64,000 nucleotides of DNA from Fen-1058 sp964398185 (GTDB lineage Bacteria; Chloroflexota; Anaerolineae; Fen-1058): assembly GCA_964398185.1 (NCBI GenBank), contig CAYNML010000012.1, forward strand, positions 25,666 through 89,665. The letters run 5' to 3'. Shown piece by piece: positions 44,288 to 53,719 of the stretch. Position 1 is the first letter of the stretch; each line of letters starts with the position of its first letter. Both the position numbers and the translations under genes were made by a program. Below the pieces are notes generated by a model. That model worked only from the letters and a program-made list of their open reading frames with translations, ran no database searches and was not told the origin of the DNA.

Positions 44288-44959
44288 CTACTTGGTGACG
44301 ACCGGCAAATACACCGCGCCGAGCGGCGCATAGTAAGCCACCCGCACCCCGCACAGACTCAAGTAAGGCGAATCAGGTGTGCCATACTGTTTGCGCCATT
44401 CGACCAGGTAGTTGTAGTTCCGATTGTCAATCGTAACAGGGTTGTCCTCTGTGCTGTCATTCTGCCGGTAATCGCTGGTGTTGGGTGGACTGTTGGCCGA
44501 CACCGTATAGCCGCTGATACCTTTTCCATCGCTCAAAATGAAGTAGGCCGTGCTGATGGTGGTCGTGATCGCCGAATCATACGTATAGAGTGTGATCGAC
44601 ACCACCTGCGATCCCTGTGGCAAGTGCACCGGCGCGGAGAACGGAATACCCTGGGGCATCTGGTTCACACACCCAACCACCTGGCGCGCATAAGAAACCG
44701 CTCCACCCGGCGTAAAGGTATTGCCGCTAATGAAGTAGTAGCTCAGCGTGGAAGCCAGGGCCGCCGGCCGGGCCTGGACTTGATTGCTGGACACGTACGA
44801 GGGCAGAGGCGCGGGCATGTTAGGCCCCACCATCTGGGGCGTTGGCACGGCAGCCTGACCACGTTGTTCACCAGCCGCATAGGCCAGGGCTGAGACCGCC
44901 AAAAGCATAATCAAGACAGCTAATATCCCAAGGACAACACTAAGTCTACGAGCATGCAT
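44288..44959 (-). CDS. secreted protein with Chloroflexota-type C-terminal tail
   Basis: This 223-residue protein starts with a signal peptide (ARRLSVVLGILAVLIMLLA then SALAYA, cleavage after it). The mature part has no recognised domain and looks beta-rich, with several Ser/Thr/Tyr stretches. It ends in APLGAVYLPVVTK. A short hydrophobic YLP-type end is often seen on exported Chloroflexota proteins and may be a surface-sorting tag, an association from memory rather than a proven function. GGGAGG lies upstream of the ATG, and a strong promoter is at 45018-45046. Confidence 0.8.
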   Translation of the reverse strand: MHARRLSVVLGILAVLIMLLAVSALAYAAGEQRGQAAVPTPQMVGPNMPAPLPSYVSSNQVQARPAALASTLSYYFISGNTFTPGGAVSYARQVVGCVNQMPQGIPFSAPVHLPQGSQVVSITLYTYDSAITTTISTAYFILSDGKGISGYTVSANSPPNTSDYRQNDSTEDNPVTIDNRNYNYLVEWRKQYGTPDSPYLSLCGVRVAYYAPLGAVYLPVVTK

Positions 44960-45017
44960 GGCTTTGCCTCCCTTGCAATAGTCATATTCCACAGTCCGCA
45001 TTTCCGACTTTGGGGAA

Positions 45018-45046
45018 AGTATAGATCGATGGTTTGAATGAGTCAA
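45018..45046 (-). promoter_or_regulatory. strong sigma-70-type promoter of secreted protein gene
   Basis: On the reverse strand TTGACT (45041-45046), exactly 17 bases, TATACT (45018-45023). The start point would be near 45011, giving a leader of about 50 bases with GGGAGG. Confidence 0.7.
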
Positions 45047-45105
45047 ACCGAATGGCGCAGCACGCACGCCGTTTCACGGGTCAGCCGTCGCTCGCCGCTT
45101 TGGCG

Positions 45106-45111
45106 TATAAT
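45106..45111 (+). promoter_or_regulatory. -10 box before the ABM gene
   Basis: A perfect TATAAT lies 33 bases before the ATG at 45145. The -35 region is poor. The reverse promoter at 45018-45046 is nearby, so the 186-base space serves two divergent genes. Confidence 0.45.
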
Positions 45112-45144
45112 TCAGCCACACCTTTTCCGCCACAGGAGTCCTGC

Positions 45145-45450
45145 ATGTACATCGTTCACGTCTTCGTCCACGTCAAGCCGGAGCATCTGGAAGCCTTCAC
45201 AGCCGCCACCATCGAAAACGCGCGGCACAGCGTGCAGGAGCCGGGCATCGCGCGCTTCGACGTGATTCAACAGGCCGATGATCCCACGCGCTTCGTGCTG
45301 ATCGAGGTCTATCGCACACCCGATGATCCGGCGAAGCACAAAGAGACCGCGCACTACAATAAATGGCGCGAAGTTTGCGAGCCGCTGCTGGCCGAACCGC
45401 GCACGCGCATTGTGTACGGCAATGTGTTTCCCGACGAGCAGGGCTGGTAA
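45145..45450 (+). CDS. antibiotic biosynthesis monooxygenase (ABM/LsrG-like) domain protein
   Basis: This 101-residue single-domain protein has the ABM ferredoxin-like fold marks: FVHVKPEHLEAF, a conserved E/ARHSVQEPGIARFDV core, and HYNKWRE. The family includes quinol monooxygenases and LsrG, which processes the AI-2 signal. The ATG is fixed by CACAGGAG. It is followed by an iron alcohol dehydrogenase on the same strand across a word-repeat spacer. This ABM plus dehydrogenase pairing suggests an aldehyde or quinone-type pathway, but no substrate is shown. Confidence 0.85.
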   Translation: MYIVHVFVHVKPEHLEAFTAATIENARHSVQEPGIARFDVIQQADDPTRFVLIEVYRTPDDPAKHKETAHYNKWREVCEPLLAEPRTRIVYGNVFPDEQGW

Positions 45451-45458
45451 AAACATTG

Positions 45459-45529
45459 AACACGGATTACACAGATTGTCACGGATGAACAAAACCAATC
45501 CGTGTGTATCCGTTCCATCCGTGTCCAAG
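45459..45529. repeat. palindrome, CACGGAT word family
   Basis: Left words ACACGGATTACACAGATT and TCACGGATG are matched on the right by AATCCGTGTGTATCCG and CATCCGTGT. Pairing is imperfect but has cores of 7-10 bases. It starts 9 bases after the TAA stop of the ABM gene and ends before the ribosome site of the dehydrogenase. Confidence 0.8.
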
Positions 45530-45545
45530 TTCTTCTGAGGTTGTC

Positions 45546-46700
45546 ATGCGTTTTGAATTTGCCACCGCCGCTCGAATTGTCTTTGGGCCAGGTTCGATCA
45601 AAGAAGCTACGCCAATCGCCGCGTCATTCGGTCGCCGAGCGTTGATTGTCGTTGGTTCCACGCCCGATCAAGCCACTGCACTGATCGATCAACTCCGCGC
45701 GCAGGATGTCAGCGCCGCGACATTCAGCATTACCGGTGAACCGTCGATCGAAACCGTGCAGGCGGGAATGCCAATCGCGCACGAGAACAACTGCGACGTG
45801 ATCATCGGCCTCGGCGGCGGCAGCGCGATCGATACCGGCAAAGCGATTGCGGCGCTGCTGACCAACCCCGGCGATCCGCTGGACTATCTCGAAGTCGTCG
45901 GGCGCGGCTTGGCTTTACAACAAGCACCCCTGCCCTACATTGCGATCCCGACCACCGCCGGAACCGGATCGGAAGTGACGCGCAATGCGGTGCTGGCCTC
46001 GCACGAGCATCACGTGAAAGTGAGTCTGCGCAGCCCGTTGATGCTGCCGCGTGTGGCCATCATCGATCCTGAATTGACGTACTCGCTGCCGCCGTCGATC
46101 ACAGCCAGCACCGGCCTCGACGCGCTGACGCAGTTGATCGAGCCGTACACCTGCAACGCACCGAATCCGTTGGTCGATGCGATCTGCCGTGAGGGGATGC
46201 AGCGCGCTGCACGATCACTGAAGCGAGCCTATGAAGATGGAAGCGACAGCGCTGCCCGCGAAGATATGAGCCTCGCCGCGTTGTTTGGCGGCATGGCGCT
46301 GGCGAATGCGAAACTTGGCGCAGTACACGGCTTCGCCGGACCGTTGGGCGGATTGTTCCCCGCGCCGCACGGCATGATCTGCGCGCGGCTACTACCTTTT
46401 GTGGTGGAAGCAAATGTGCGTGCTCTGCAAACCCGCGAGCCGCACTCGCCTGTGTTGAAACGCTATACTGAAGTGGCGCAATTGTTGACAGGCCGATCTA
46501 CCGCCGAGGCGAGTGACGCGATCGAATGTCTGCATCAACTCTGCGCCGATCTCGACGTCGCACCGTTATCACAGTTCGGCTTCACGTCTAACGACATTTC
46601 GACGGTTATCGCCCAGGCGCAGAAAGCCAGCAGCATGAAGGGCAATCCGATCGCGTTGACTGAAGGGGAATTGCAGAAGATTCTGATGGCCGCCGCATAA
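45546..46700 (+). CDS. iron-containing alcohol dehydrogenase
   Basis: This 384-residue group III dehydrogenase has the NAD-binding GLGGGSAIDTGKA near residues 88-100. Its C-terminal metal-site region includes HGFAGPLGG and PHGMICA with conserved His. Short-chain alcohols or aldehydes, maleylacetate or lactaldehyde are substrates within the family. TTCTGAGG precedes the ATG. It is the second gene of a pair with the ABM protein and ends at a strong terminator before two reverse-strand tRNAs. Confidence 0.9.
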   Translation: MRFEFATAARIVFGPGSIKEATPIAASFGRRALIVVGSTPDQATALIDQLRAQDVSAATFSITGEPSIETVQAGMPIAHENNCDVIIGLGGGSAIDTGKAIAALLTNPGDPLDYLEVVGRGLALQQAPLPYIAIPTTAGTGSEVTRNAVLASHEHHVKVSLRSPLMLPRVAIIDPELTYSLPPSITASTGLDALTQLIEPYTCNAPNPLVDAICREGMQRAARSLKRAYEDGSDSAAREDMSLAALFGGMALANAKLGAVHGFAGPLGGLFPAPHGMICARLLPFVVEANVRALQTREPHSPVLKRYTEVAQLLTGRSTAEASDAIECLHQLCADLDVAPLSQFGFTSNDISTVIAQAQKASSMKGNPIALTEGELQKILMAAA

Positions 46701-46716
46701 TGCGCGAAGCACAATT

Positions 46717-46760
46717 AACACGACGAGCCGATCAACTTTGATCGGCTCGTCGTGTTTTAG
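46717..46760. terminator. strong hairpin terminator, both directions
   Basis: The 19-base arms AACACGACGAGCCGATCAA and TTGATCGGCTCGTCGTGTT are perfect complements over a CT loop, followed by TTAG. It ends the dehydrogenase transcript and, on the other strand, the tRNA transcript. Confidence 0.9.
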
Positions 46761-46833
46761 AGCGGGAGACGGGACTCGAACCCGCGACAATCTGCTTGGA
46801 AGGCAGGCACTCTACCAACTGAGTTACTCCCGC
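46761..46833 (-). tRNA. tRNA-Gly (UCC)
   Basis: The acceptor arms GCGGGAG/CTCCCGC, the T arm GCGGGTTCGAGTCCCGT and the anticodon loop CTTCCAA give anticodon UCC. The discriminator base is U, right for glycine. The top anticodon stem pair is mismatched. CCA is not encoded. Confidence 0.95.
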
Positions 46834-46838
46834 ATCAG

Positions 46839-46912
46839 TCGGGGCGGCCGGACTTGAACCGGCGACCCCACGGTCCCAAACCGTGTGCGCTACCGTGCTG
46901 CGCTACGCCCCG
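46839..46912 (-). tRNA. tRNA-Pro (UGG)
   Basis: The acceptor arms CGGGGCG/CGCCCCG, anticodon loop TTTGGGA (anticodon UGG), and T arm GCCGGTTCAAGTCCGGC form a full cloverleaf with discriminator A. It lies 5 bases upstream of tRNA-Gly in the same direction, so both are probably on one transcript. CCA is not encoded. Confidence 0.95.
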
Positions 46913-47101
46913 AAATGCCTATGCTATTTTGAAAGTGCGCTACGTCCTATGGCGAATTCCGTTTGGATTTACGCCACCTGGAGTCGAGCCTTTAGGCGGA
47001 TTCCGGCTGAAGCCTCGAGTCCGGAGCATAAATCAATCTGGAAACAGATCTAAACGCGCGCTGATTGTACCTTGCCGATCCACTTCGGTCAAGCAAGGTG
47101 T
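46913..47101. other. tRNA upstream region with imperfect inverted repeat
   Basis: No gene is seen. A GAGTCGAGCCTTTAGGC to GAAGCCTCGAGTCC imperfect inverted repeat spans about 46980-47022. A short CCTTG/CAAGG pairing lies near 47070-47098, just past the dehydrogenase stop. No convincing tRNA promoter is seen. Confidence 0.4.
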
Positions 47102-47875
47102 TTACCGCGCCGTATTGCCGCCGTCAACAATCAACGTCGCGCCGGTCATGAAGGATGATTCGTCGCTCGCCAGAAACAACACCGCGTTGGCGATCTCGTC
47201 CACGGTGCCCACCCGCCCGATCGGCAGATCTTCGCCCATCGCCTGCAACTCTTCTTCCAAGCTAAGTGACTCATCGCGCCGTTCATCCACACGCCAACGT
47301 TCCACAGAGGTATCGCCGGGGCACACCGCATTCACACGGATGTGATCACGCGCCACTTCCAACGCCACGCTTTTCGTCAGCAATACCACTGCGCCCTTGC
47401 TGGCGCTGTATGCCGTGTAATGCGGCCCGCCCACGATACCCCAGTCCGACGCATTGTTGACGATGACGCCGCCGCCCTGCCCGCGCATGATGGGCAGCAC
47501 CAACTTCGTCATCAGGTACGTGCCCGTCACGTTCACGTCGAACGTGCGCACCCAGTCGTCTTCGCTCGTTTCTTCGAGCGTTCCCTGCGTAACGATGCCG
47601 GCGTTGTTGAAGAGAATATCGATGCGACCGTAAGCTGCGATCGTCTCATCGATTGATCGGCGGCAGTCCTCTCCCCGCGTGACATCGGCGGGAATAAAGA
47701 TCGCTTCGCCGCCCGATCGGTTGATCTGCGCGACGACGGCTTCACCCAACTCAACTCGTCGTCCAGTGATCGCTACGCGTGCGCCCTCACGTGCGAATAA
47801 CCGTGCCGTCGCCTCGCCAATCCCCGACGTGCCGCCCGTAATCAGTGCAACTTTGCCCGATAAGCGTGATGTCAC
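47102..47875 (-). CDS. short-chain dehydrogenase/reductase
   Basis: This 257-residue SDR has the Rossmann motif TGGTSGIG near the start, NNAG, and the catalytic YSASK. It is a classical SDR in length. It probably oxidises or reduces a hydroxy/keto group with NAD(P). It starts with GTG at 47875, with AAGGA upstream. It is the last gene of the polyamine-type operon, after the aminotransferase. Its substrate may be a product of that enzyme. Confidence 0.9.
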   Translation of the reverse strand: MTSRLSGKVALITGGTSGIGEATARLFAREGARVAITGRRVELGEAVVAQINRSGGEAIFIPADVTRGEDCRRSIDETIAAYGRIDILFNNAGIVTQGTLEETSEDDWVRTFDVNVTGTYLMTKLVLPIMRGQGGGVIVNNASDWGIVGGPHYTAYSASKGAVVLLTKSVALEVARDHIRVNAVCPGDTSVERWRVDERRDESLSLEEELQAMGEDLPIGRVGTVDEIANAVLFLASDESSFMTGATLIVDGGNTAR

Positions 47876-47898
47876 GTCAATATCCTTGCCCGCATGAA

Positions 47899-47948
47899 CG
47901 TGGTGCGTCCTGCGTAACTCAGCTTCACGCACCACGCAATACGCACTA
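47899..47948. repeat. stop-anchored palindrome, TGCGTA word family
   Basis: Perfect 10-base arms CGTGGTGCGT (47899-47908) and ACGCACCACG (47927-47936). On the reverse strand the TAG stop of the aminotransferase (47946-47948) is inside GCGTAG, followed by TGCGTAT and TGCGTGG words. It fills the gap to the dehydrogenase. Confidence 0.85.
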
Positions 47949-49205
47949 CGCTGCCGTGTCCAGCGCCGCCGCGAAAATTTTCAGCGCCTCGTCAATCTCT
48001 TGCTCGCTCACGACCAACGGCGGAATCCAGCGGATGACGTTGTCGTACGTGCCGCAGGTCAACAGCATCAGTCCGCGATCGAACGCCGCTTTCACCACTG
48101 CCTTTGACGTGGCCGTATCCGGCTCACCGTCTTTCGTAAACTCCGTCGCCACCATCAAGCCCTTGCCGCGCACCTCGCCGATGGCCGAGAAGTCTTGCTG
48201 CAACTTACGCAAACCGGATAGCAGCTGCTCACTGCGCGCGTTGACATTGTCCAGCAATTTCTCTTCCTTGATCACACGCAGCGTCGCCACCGCCGCCGCG
48301 CAGGCCACAGCGTTACCGCCATACGTCCCGCCATGCGATCCGGTAATCCACTTCGCCATCAAGTCTTTGCGCGTGACCAGCGCACTCAGCGGCATGCCGG
48401 ACGCGATTCCCTTCGCGGTGATCAGCACATCGGGCTGCACGCCAAAATGCTCCAGCGCGAACCACTTGCCCGTGCGCCCCACCCCGCTCTGCACTTCGTC
48501 GGCCACCAGCAGAATGCCGTGCTGATCGCACAGCGCGCGCAGTTCCCGCATGAACTCGACCGGCGGCACCACGTAGCCACCCTCACCCAACACCGGCTCC
48601 ATGACGATGCAGGCGGTTTCTTCCGGCGCGGACTGACTCTTGAGCAAGCGCTTCAGCTCGTGCAGGCAGTAATCCGTCGTCTCGGCCTCGCTCATCTTCA
48701 GTTGATAGGCATACGGGTAAGGCGTCACGAAGATGCCCGACACCAGCGGCTGATACCCGATCCGATAGATCGTCTTGCTCGTCGTCATCGCCATCGTCAG
48801 ATGCGTGCGCCCGTGAAACGAGCTGCTGAACACGATCACATTCTGCCGCTGCGTGGCCTGCTTCGCCAGTTTCACGGCGGCTTCCACGATCTCCGCGCCG
48901 CTGTTGCTGAAGAAGTATTCGCTCAACTCCGGCCACGCGACGATGGAACTCAGTTCGTCGATCAATTCCATCATCGGTTGGTGATACACGATGTTGGCCT
49001 GGCCGTGGATGAGTTTCGCGGCCTGAGCGGCGATGGCCTGCGCCACTTGGGGATGCGCGTGGCCGGTGCTGGTCACGCCGATGCCCGACGTGAAATCGAG
49101 ATAACGACGTCCATCGGTATCGATCAGATATACCCCTTCGCCGCGATCGACCATCACGTTGAAGGCGCGCCCCCACACGGTTCCGATGTGCTCAGTGGAC
49201 GGCAT
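47946..49205 (-). CDS. class III aminotransferase (GABA/polyamine type)
   Basis: This 419-residue PLP enzyme has the cofactor Lys in ITAKGIASGMP and the family LLVADEVQSGVGRTG. The start NVMVDRGEGVYLIDTDGRRYLDF is typical for GABA aminotransferases. It follows two polyamine-binding protein genes and potABC on the same strand, so it may take amino groups from putrescine, GABA or a related amine. AAGGAGA is upstream of the ATG. The exact amine donor cannot be read from the sequence. Confidence 0.92.
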   Translation of the reverse strand: MPSTEHIGTVWGRAFNVMVDRGEGVYLIDTDGRRYLDFTSGIGVTSTGHAHPQVAQAIAAQAAKLIHGQANIVYHQPMMELIDELSSIVAWPELSEYFFSNSGAEIVEAAVKLAKQATQRQNVIVFSSSFHGRTHLTMAMTTSKTIYRIGYQPLVSGIFVTPYPYAYQLKMSEAETTDYCLHELKRLLKSQSAPEETACIVMEPVLGEGGYVVPPVEFMRELRALCDQHGILLVADEVQSGVGRTGKWFALEHFGVQPDVLITAKGIASGMPLSALVTRKDLMAKWITGSHGGTYGGNAVACAAAVATLRVIKEEKLLDNVNARSEQLLSGLRKLQQDFSAIGEVRGKGLMVATEFTKDGEPDTATSKAVVKAAFDRGLMLLTCGTYDNVIRWIPPLVVSEQEIDEALKIFAAALDTAA

Positions 49206-49262
49206 AATGTCTCCTTGTGCTGAAAATTGTCTTGAACGCACGCACGTCTTGTTTCAATCCAA

Positions 49263-49290
49263 AATCAGAAATCGTCAATCAGAAATCCTA
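49263..49290. repeat. stop-anchored direct words, GATTTCTGATT
   Basis: The 11-base word AATCAGAAATC occurs at 49263-49273 and 49277-49287 (GATTTCTGATT on the reverse strand). The reverse-strand TAG stop of the second potD gene (49288-49290) is directly next to it. Confidence 0.75.
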
Positions 49291-50571
49291 ATGTCCGCTC
49301 TTGACTTCCGTCCACAGGTTGTCGTACGCCGGCAGGGCGTCACCCACATCCTTGATGTTGATGCCGTTCTGCCACACTTCCGCCGGCGGATTGGTGATGT
49401 TTGACTTCATGTAGGCTTCGTACAACTCCGCCGGCGTAACGTCATTGCCATCGGCGTCCTTCACGGTGAAGGTGGCATTCCTGGCATACTCCAGGGCAGC
49501 CCGATTAGGGTTGATGTACGGGAAATCGCGCAGCATCAGCCAGAAGACATCCGGCTGGAGCATGTAATTCAACCACGCATAGGCCGCATCGGGATGGGGC
49601 GCGTCTTTCACCAAACCAAAGCCGTCCTGCCACAAGAACGTGCCTTCCGTAGGATAGACATACGTGAACGCCGGGTTCTCCTGCGCGGCCAGGAAGGCTT
49701 CGCCGTTGAACACGTAACCCAGATCGACATCGCCTGCTATCAGCGCGGACTTCGGGCTGTCGCTGTCAAACAACTTGACGCCCTTCAGCAGTTCCGCCAG
49801 CTTCGGCTTGATGGCTTTGAGCTCGTCGAGGTTGGTGGTATTGGGATTCTTGCCTTCGGCCAGCAGCACCGCCCCGATCACATAGCGCGGATCGTCCACA
49901 AACACCATTCTGTCCGCGAACTCCGGCTTCCACAAATCCTGCCACGACTGCGGCGGGTTCTCGACGGTGTCGGCGTTGTACACGATCGATTCGGTGCCCG
50001 CCTCGTACGGCACGACATAGTCGCCGTTGGGATCACCGGGAACTTTAGCCAGCTCCGGCGCGATGTTGTTCAGGTTCGGCAGACGGCTTCGGTCCAATTT
50101 GTCCAGGATGCCGGTGCGGATCATCACCTCGATGATGTAGTCGCTGGGTTGGGCCAGATCGAATTGCGAACTGCCCTGCGCCAGCTTGGCGTACATCTCT
50201 TCGTTGGATGAGTATTCCGATCGGTTGATGGTGATCCCGTAGACCTTCTCGAAGCAGTCCAGCATATCCTGCGGCACATATTCGGCCCACACGAACAGGT
50301 TGAGGTTCTGCGAGGTAACGGGCAGCCGGGGCTGCGGTTCAGGACATACAAAACCGGACGCGGTAAGGTGGCTGCTGGGCTTGGACACAAACGGCGTCTC
50401 GCCGCTGGGCGGCGGCTCGATCGGCTGCGGTGTGGCCGCGGGGGCGGTGGGTGCGATCGGCTGGGGTGTAGCCGCGGGCGCGCCGCAGGCCGACACAATC
50501 AACGTCAACCCCAGGGCGACGATCAACAACGAAGGCAGGTGACGGTTACGACAATAATCCTCAACGTTCAT
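49288..50571 (-). CDS. potD: polyamine-type ABC transporter binding lipoprotein, second copy
   Basis: This 427-residue PotD-type protein has a signal peptide and lipobox IVSACG. A low-complexity Ala/Pro/Thr stretch (about 30-60) links it to the binding core. Core segments LNLFVWAEYVP and YGITINRSEYSSNEEMYAKL are shared almost word for word with the upstream copy, so the two are recent paralogues. The retained EYSSNEEMYA segment, together with ALIAGDVDLGYVFNGEA, marks the spermidine/putrescine binding group. Confidence 0.93.
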   Translation of the reverse strand: MNVEDYCRNRHLPSLLIVALGLTLIVSACGAPAATPQPIAPTAPAATPQPIEPPPSGETPFVSKPSSHLTASGFVCPEPQPRLPVTSQNLNLFVWAEYVPQDMLDCFEKVYGITINRSEYSSNEEMYAKLAQGSSQFDLAQPSDYIIEVMIRTGILDKLDRSRLPNLNNIAPELAKVPGDPNGDYVVPYEAGTESIVYNADTVENPPQSWQDLWKPEFADRMVFVDDPRYVIGAVLLAEGKNPNTTNLDELKAIKPKLAELLKGVKLFDSDSPKSALIAGDVDLGYVFNGEAFLAAQENPAFTYVYPTEGTFLWQDGFGLVKDAPHPDAAYAWLNYMLQPDVFWLMLRDFPYINPNRAALEYARNATFTVKDADGNDVTPAELYEAYMKSNITNPPAEVWQNGINIKDVGDALPAYDNLWTEVKSGH

Positions 50572-50611
50572 GGTGGTTGTGACTCCTTCTGCGTGAGTGG
50601 GCTGGAAAGAT

Positions 50612-50666
50612 AACGGAATACGCAACGCGCAGTCACTAGCGGATTCGGCGCGCTGCGTATTCCGTT
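50612..50666. repeat. palindrome, GGAATACGCA word family
   Basis: Arms AACGGAATACGCAACGCGC (50612-50630) and its complement at 50648-50666 pair with one mismatch over a 17-base loop. It lies between the two potD genes, 29 bases from the TAG stop of the first. Confidence 0.9.
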
Positions 50667-50695
50667 GATTGGCTAAGGCACGACGCGCAGTCGGG

Positions 50696-51946
50696 CTACT
50701 GCTTGATCTCCGTCCAGATTTGATCGTACAGCGGCAGCGCGTCGCCCACGTCTTCAATGCGATGACCCTTCTTCAATTCTTCGGGCGGCGTATTGGTAAT
50801 CGGCGAGTCGACGTACGCCTGGTACAGATCGGCCACGGCGATCGCATTGCCGTCAGCATCGGTCACCTTGAGATCACTGTTCTTCGCAAAGTCCAGCGCG
50901 CCCCGGCTCGGATTGGTATACGGGAAGTCGCGCAGCATCAGGAAGAACAGATTGGGCTGCATGGTGTAATTCAACCAGGCGTAGGCGGCATCGGCGTGCG
51001 GCGCGTCCTTGGGTATGGCATAGTTGTCCTGCCACAGCACGGCGCCTTCCGTGGGATACACGTACTTGATGGCCGGATTCTCCTGCGCCGCCAGAAACGC
51101 TTCGCCCGTCCAGGTGATGCCCAGATCGACATCGCCGGCGATGAGCGCGCTCTTGGGACTGTCGCTGTCATACAGCTTGATGCCCTTGGCCAACTCGGCC
51201 AACTTCGCCTTGGCCTCAGCCAGCTGCTTTTCGTCGGTCGTGTTCACATCGTAGCCCAGCGTCAATAGCGTCGCGCCGATGATGGCGCGCGAATCATCCA
51301 GCATAACCATTCGACCGTCATCGATGAACTTCCACAGATCAGCATACGACCGGGGCGCGTCCTTCACCGTATCCGCGTTGTACACGATAGCGTCGGTGCC
51401 GGCCTGATACGGAATGGTGTACTCATTGTTCGGATCGAACTCCAGGTTGAGGTAGTTCGGATCGAAGGTGTCCAGCACCGGCAGCTTGCTCTTGTCGAGT
51501 TTCTGCAGCAGGCCCTGGCGGATCATCAACTGCACCAGGTAGTCGGTGGGCTGCACCAGATCGTACACGCTGCTGCCCGCGCTGAGGCTGGCGTACATCT
51601 CTTCATTGGAAGAGTATTCCTTGCGATTGACCTTGACGCCGTAGACCAGCTCGAAGCATTCAATCGCGTCCTGCGGGATGTATTCCGTCCACACGAACAA
51701 ATTCAGGTCCTGGGACTGCACATCCAGCTTGTACTGCGGCTCGGGGCAGGCAAAGCCGGACGAGGTCGTCTTGCCCGACGCAGTGGCCGCGGGCTGTTCA
51801 GCCGGAACCTGGGTCGCAGCCGGCGCCGATGTCGCAGCCGGCGCCGGCGTCGCGGGCGCCGCGCCACCGCCGCACGCCGTCAGCGCCAGGCTGGCGATCA
51901 CAAGGATCGCCGCGCCCATCCAGATCGTTTTACTCACTTTGAACAT
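50696..51946 (-). CDS. potD: polyamine-type ABC transporter binding lipoprotein, first copy
   Basis: This 416-residue PotD-type protein has a signal peptide with lipobox LALTACG and an Ala/Pro/Thr-rich linker, and then the binding core (LNLFVWTEYIP, YGVKVNRKEYSSNEEMYA). The duplication with the next gene may widen the range of polyamines taken up. CCAGGAGGAG lies just before the ATG. It follows potC in the same direction. Confidence 0.94.
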   Translation of the reverse strand: MFKVSKTIWMGAAILVIASLALTACGGGAAPATPAPAATSAPAATQVPAEQPAATASGKTTSSGFACPEPQYKLDVQSQDLNLFVWTEYIPQDAIECFELVYGVKVNRKEYSSNEEMYASLSAGSSVYDLVQPTDYLVQLMIRQGLLQKLDKSKLPVLDTFDPNYLNLEFDPNNEYTIPYQAGTDAIVYNADTVKDAPRSYADLWKFIDDGRMVMLDDSRAIIGATLLTLGYDVNTTDEKQLAEAKAKLAELAKGIKLYDSDSPKSALIAGDVDLGITWTGEAFLAAQENPAIKYVYPTEGAVLWQDNYAIPKDAPHADAAYAWLNYTMQPNLFFLMLRDFPYTNPSRGALDFAKNSDLKVTDADGNAIAVADLYQAYVDSPITNTPPEELKKGHRIEDVGDALPLYDQIWTEIKQ

Positions 51947-52018
51947 CTTTCTCCTCCTGGGTTGATTGAGATTCCGCGTCATACTCCAACCGATCGGGCC
52001 AGCGTTGCCCGCTCGGGT

Positions 52019-52854
52019 TTACTGCGTCCGCCGCTGCACGCGATTGGAAATCAGCAGCGCGAACAAGACGACCAAAATCCACATCGTCGACAGCGCATTG
52101 ACCTCCGGCGTCACCGTGCGCCGCAGCAGACCATAGACGTAGATCGGCAGCGTCGTCGAGCCGGGGCCGTTGGTGAAGAACGTGATGATGAAATCGTCCA
52201 GCGACAGCGTAAAGGCCAGCATCGCGCCCGCGATCACGCCAGGCATGATCAACGGCAGCGTGATGCGGCGGAACGTCGTCCAGCCGTTCGCGCCCAGATC
52301 GGCCGCGGCCTCTTCCACCGAGCGATCGAAACTGTGCAGGCGCGTGCGCACCGTCAATGCCACAAAGGGCACGCTGAACGCCACGTGCGAGATGATGACG
52401 GTGCCCAGCCCCAGACCCAAGCGCTGCGCCGGAGCCAGATCGAACGTGGTGTTGACGAACTTGAACAGCGCATTGAACAGCACCAGGATGCCGATGCCCA
52501 TCACGATCTCGGGAATCACGATGGGAATATACAGCGACGTCTCGGCGAACAACTTCAACTTAAAGCGGTGACGCTGCAAAGCCAGCGCCGCCATGGTGCC
52601 GATGGTCGTCGCGATCACCGTGGACGTGATGGCGATCTTCAGCGTATTGACCGACGCGTCGAGCGCGTCTTGATTCTGGAACACGCGGCAGAACCAGTAA
52701 AACGGCCCGCACGGATCGCGGTTGACGATGCCTTCAAATACCACGTTCTGCCGCGACGAATTGAAGGAAAAGATCACCAGCACCACGATGGGCAGGTAGA
52801 GAAACCCATAGACGAGAATGGCCGCCAGGGTCAGCCAGGGTGAGCGACGACTGC

Positions 52855-52858
<4 letters not shown>
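52019..52858 (-). CDS. potC: polyamine ABC transporter permease PotC
   Basis: This 279-residue permease has six helices with the BPD_transp_1 loop EEAAADLGANGWTTFRRITLP, the EAA motif that docks on the ATPase. Its ATG overlaps the potB stop (ATGA at 52855-52858), so the two are coupled. The Ile/Val-rich first helix begins after a short basic head (SSRRSP). Confidence 0.95.
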
Positions 52859-53715
<857 letters not shown>

Positions 53716-53719
53716 CAGA

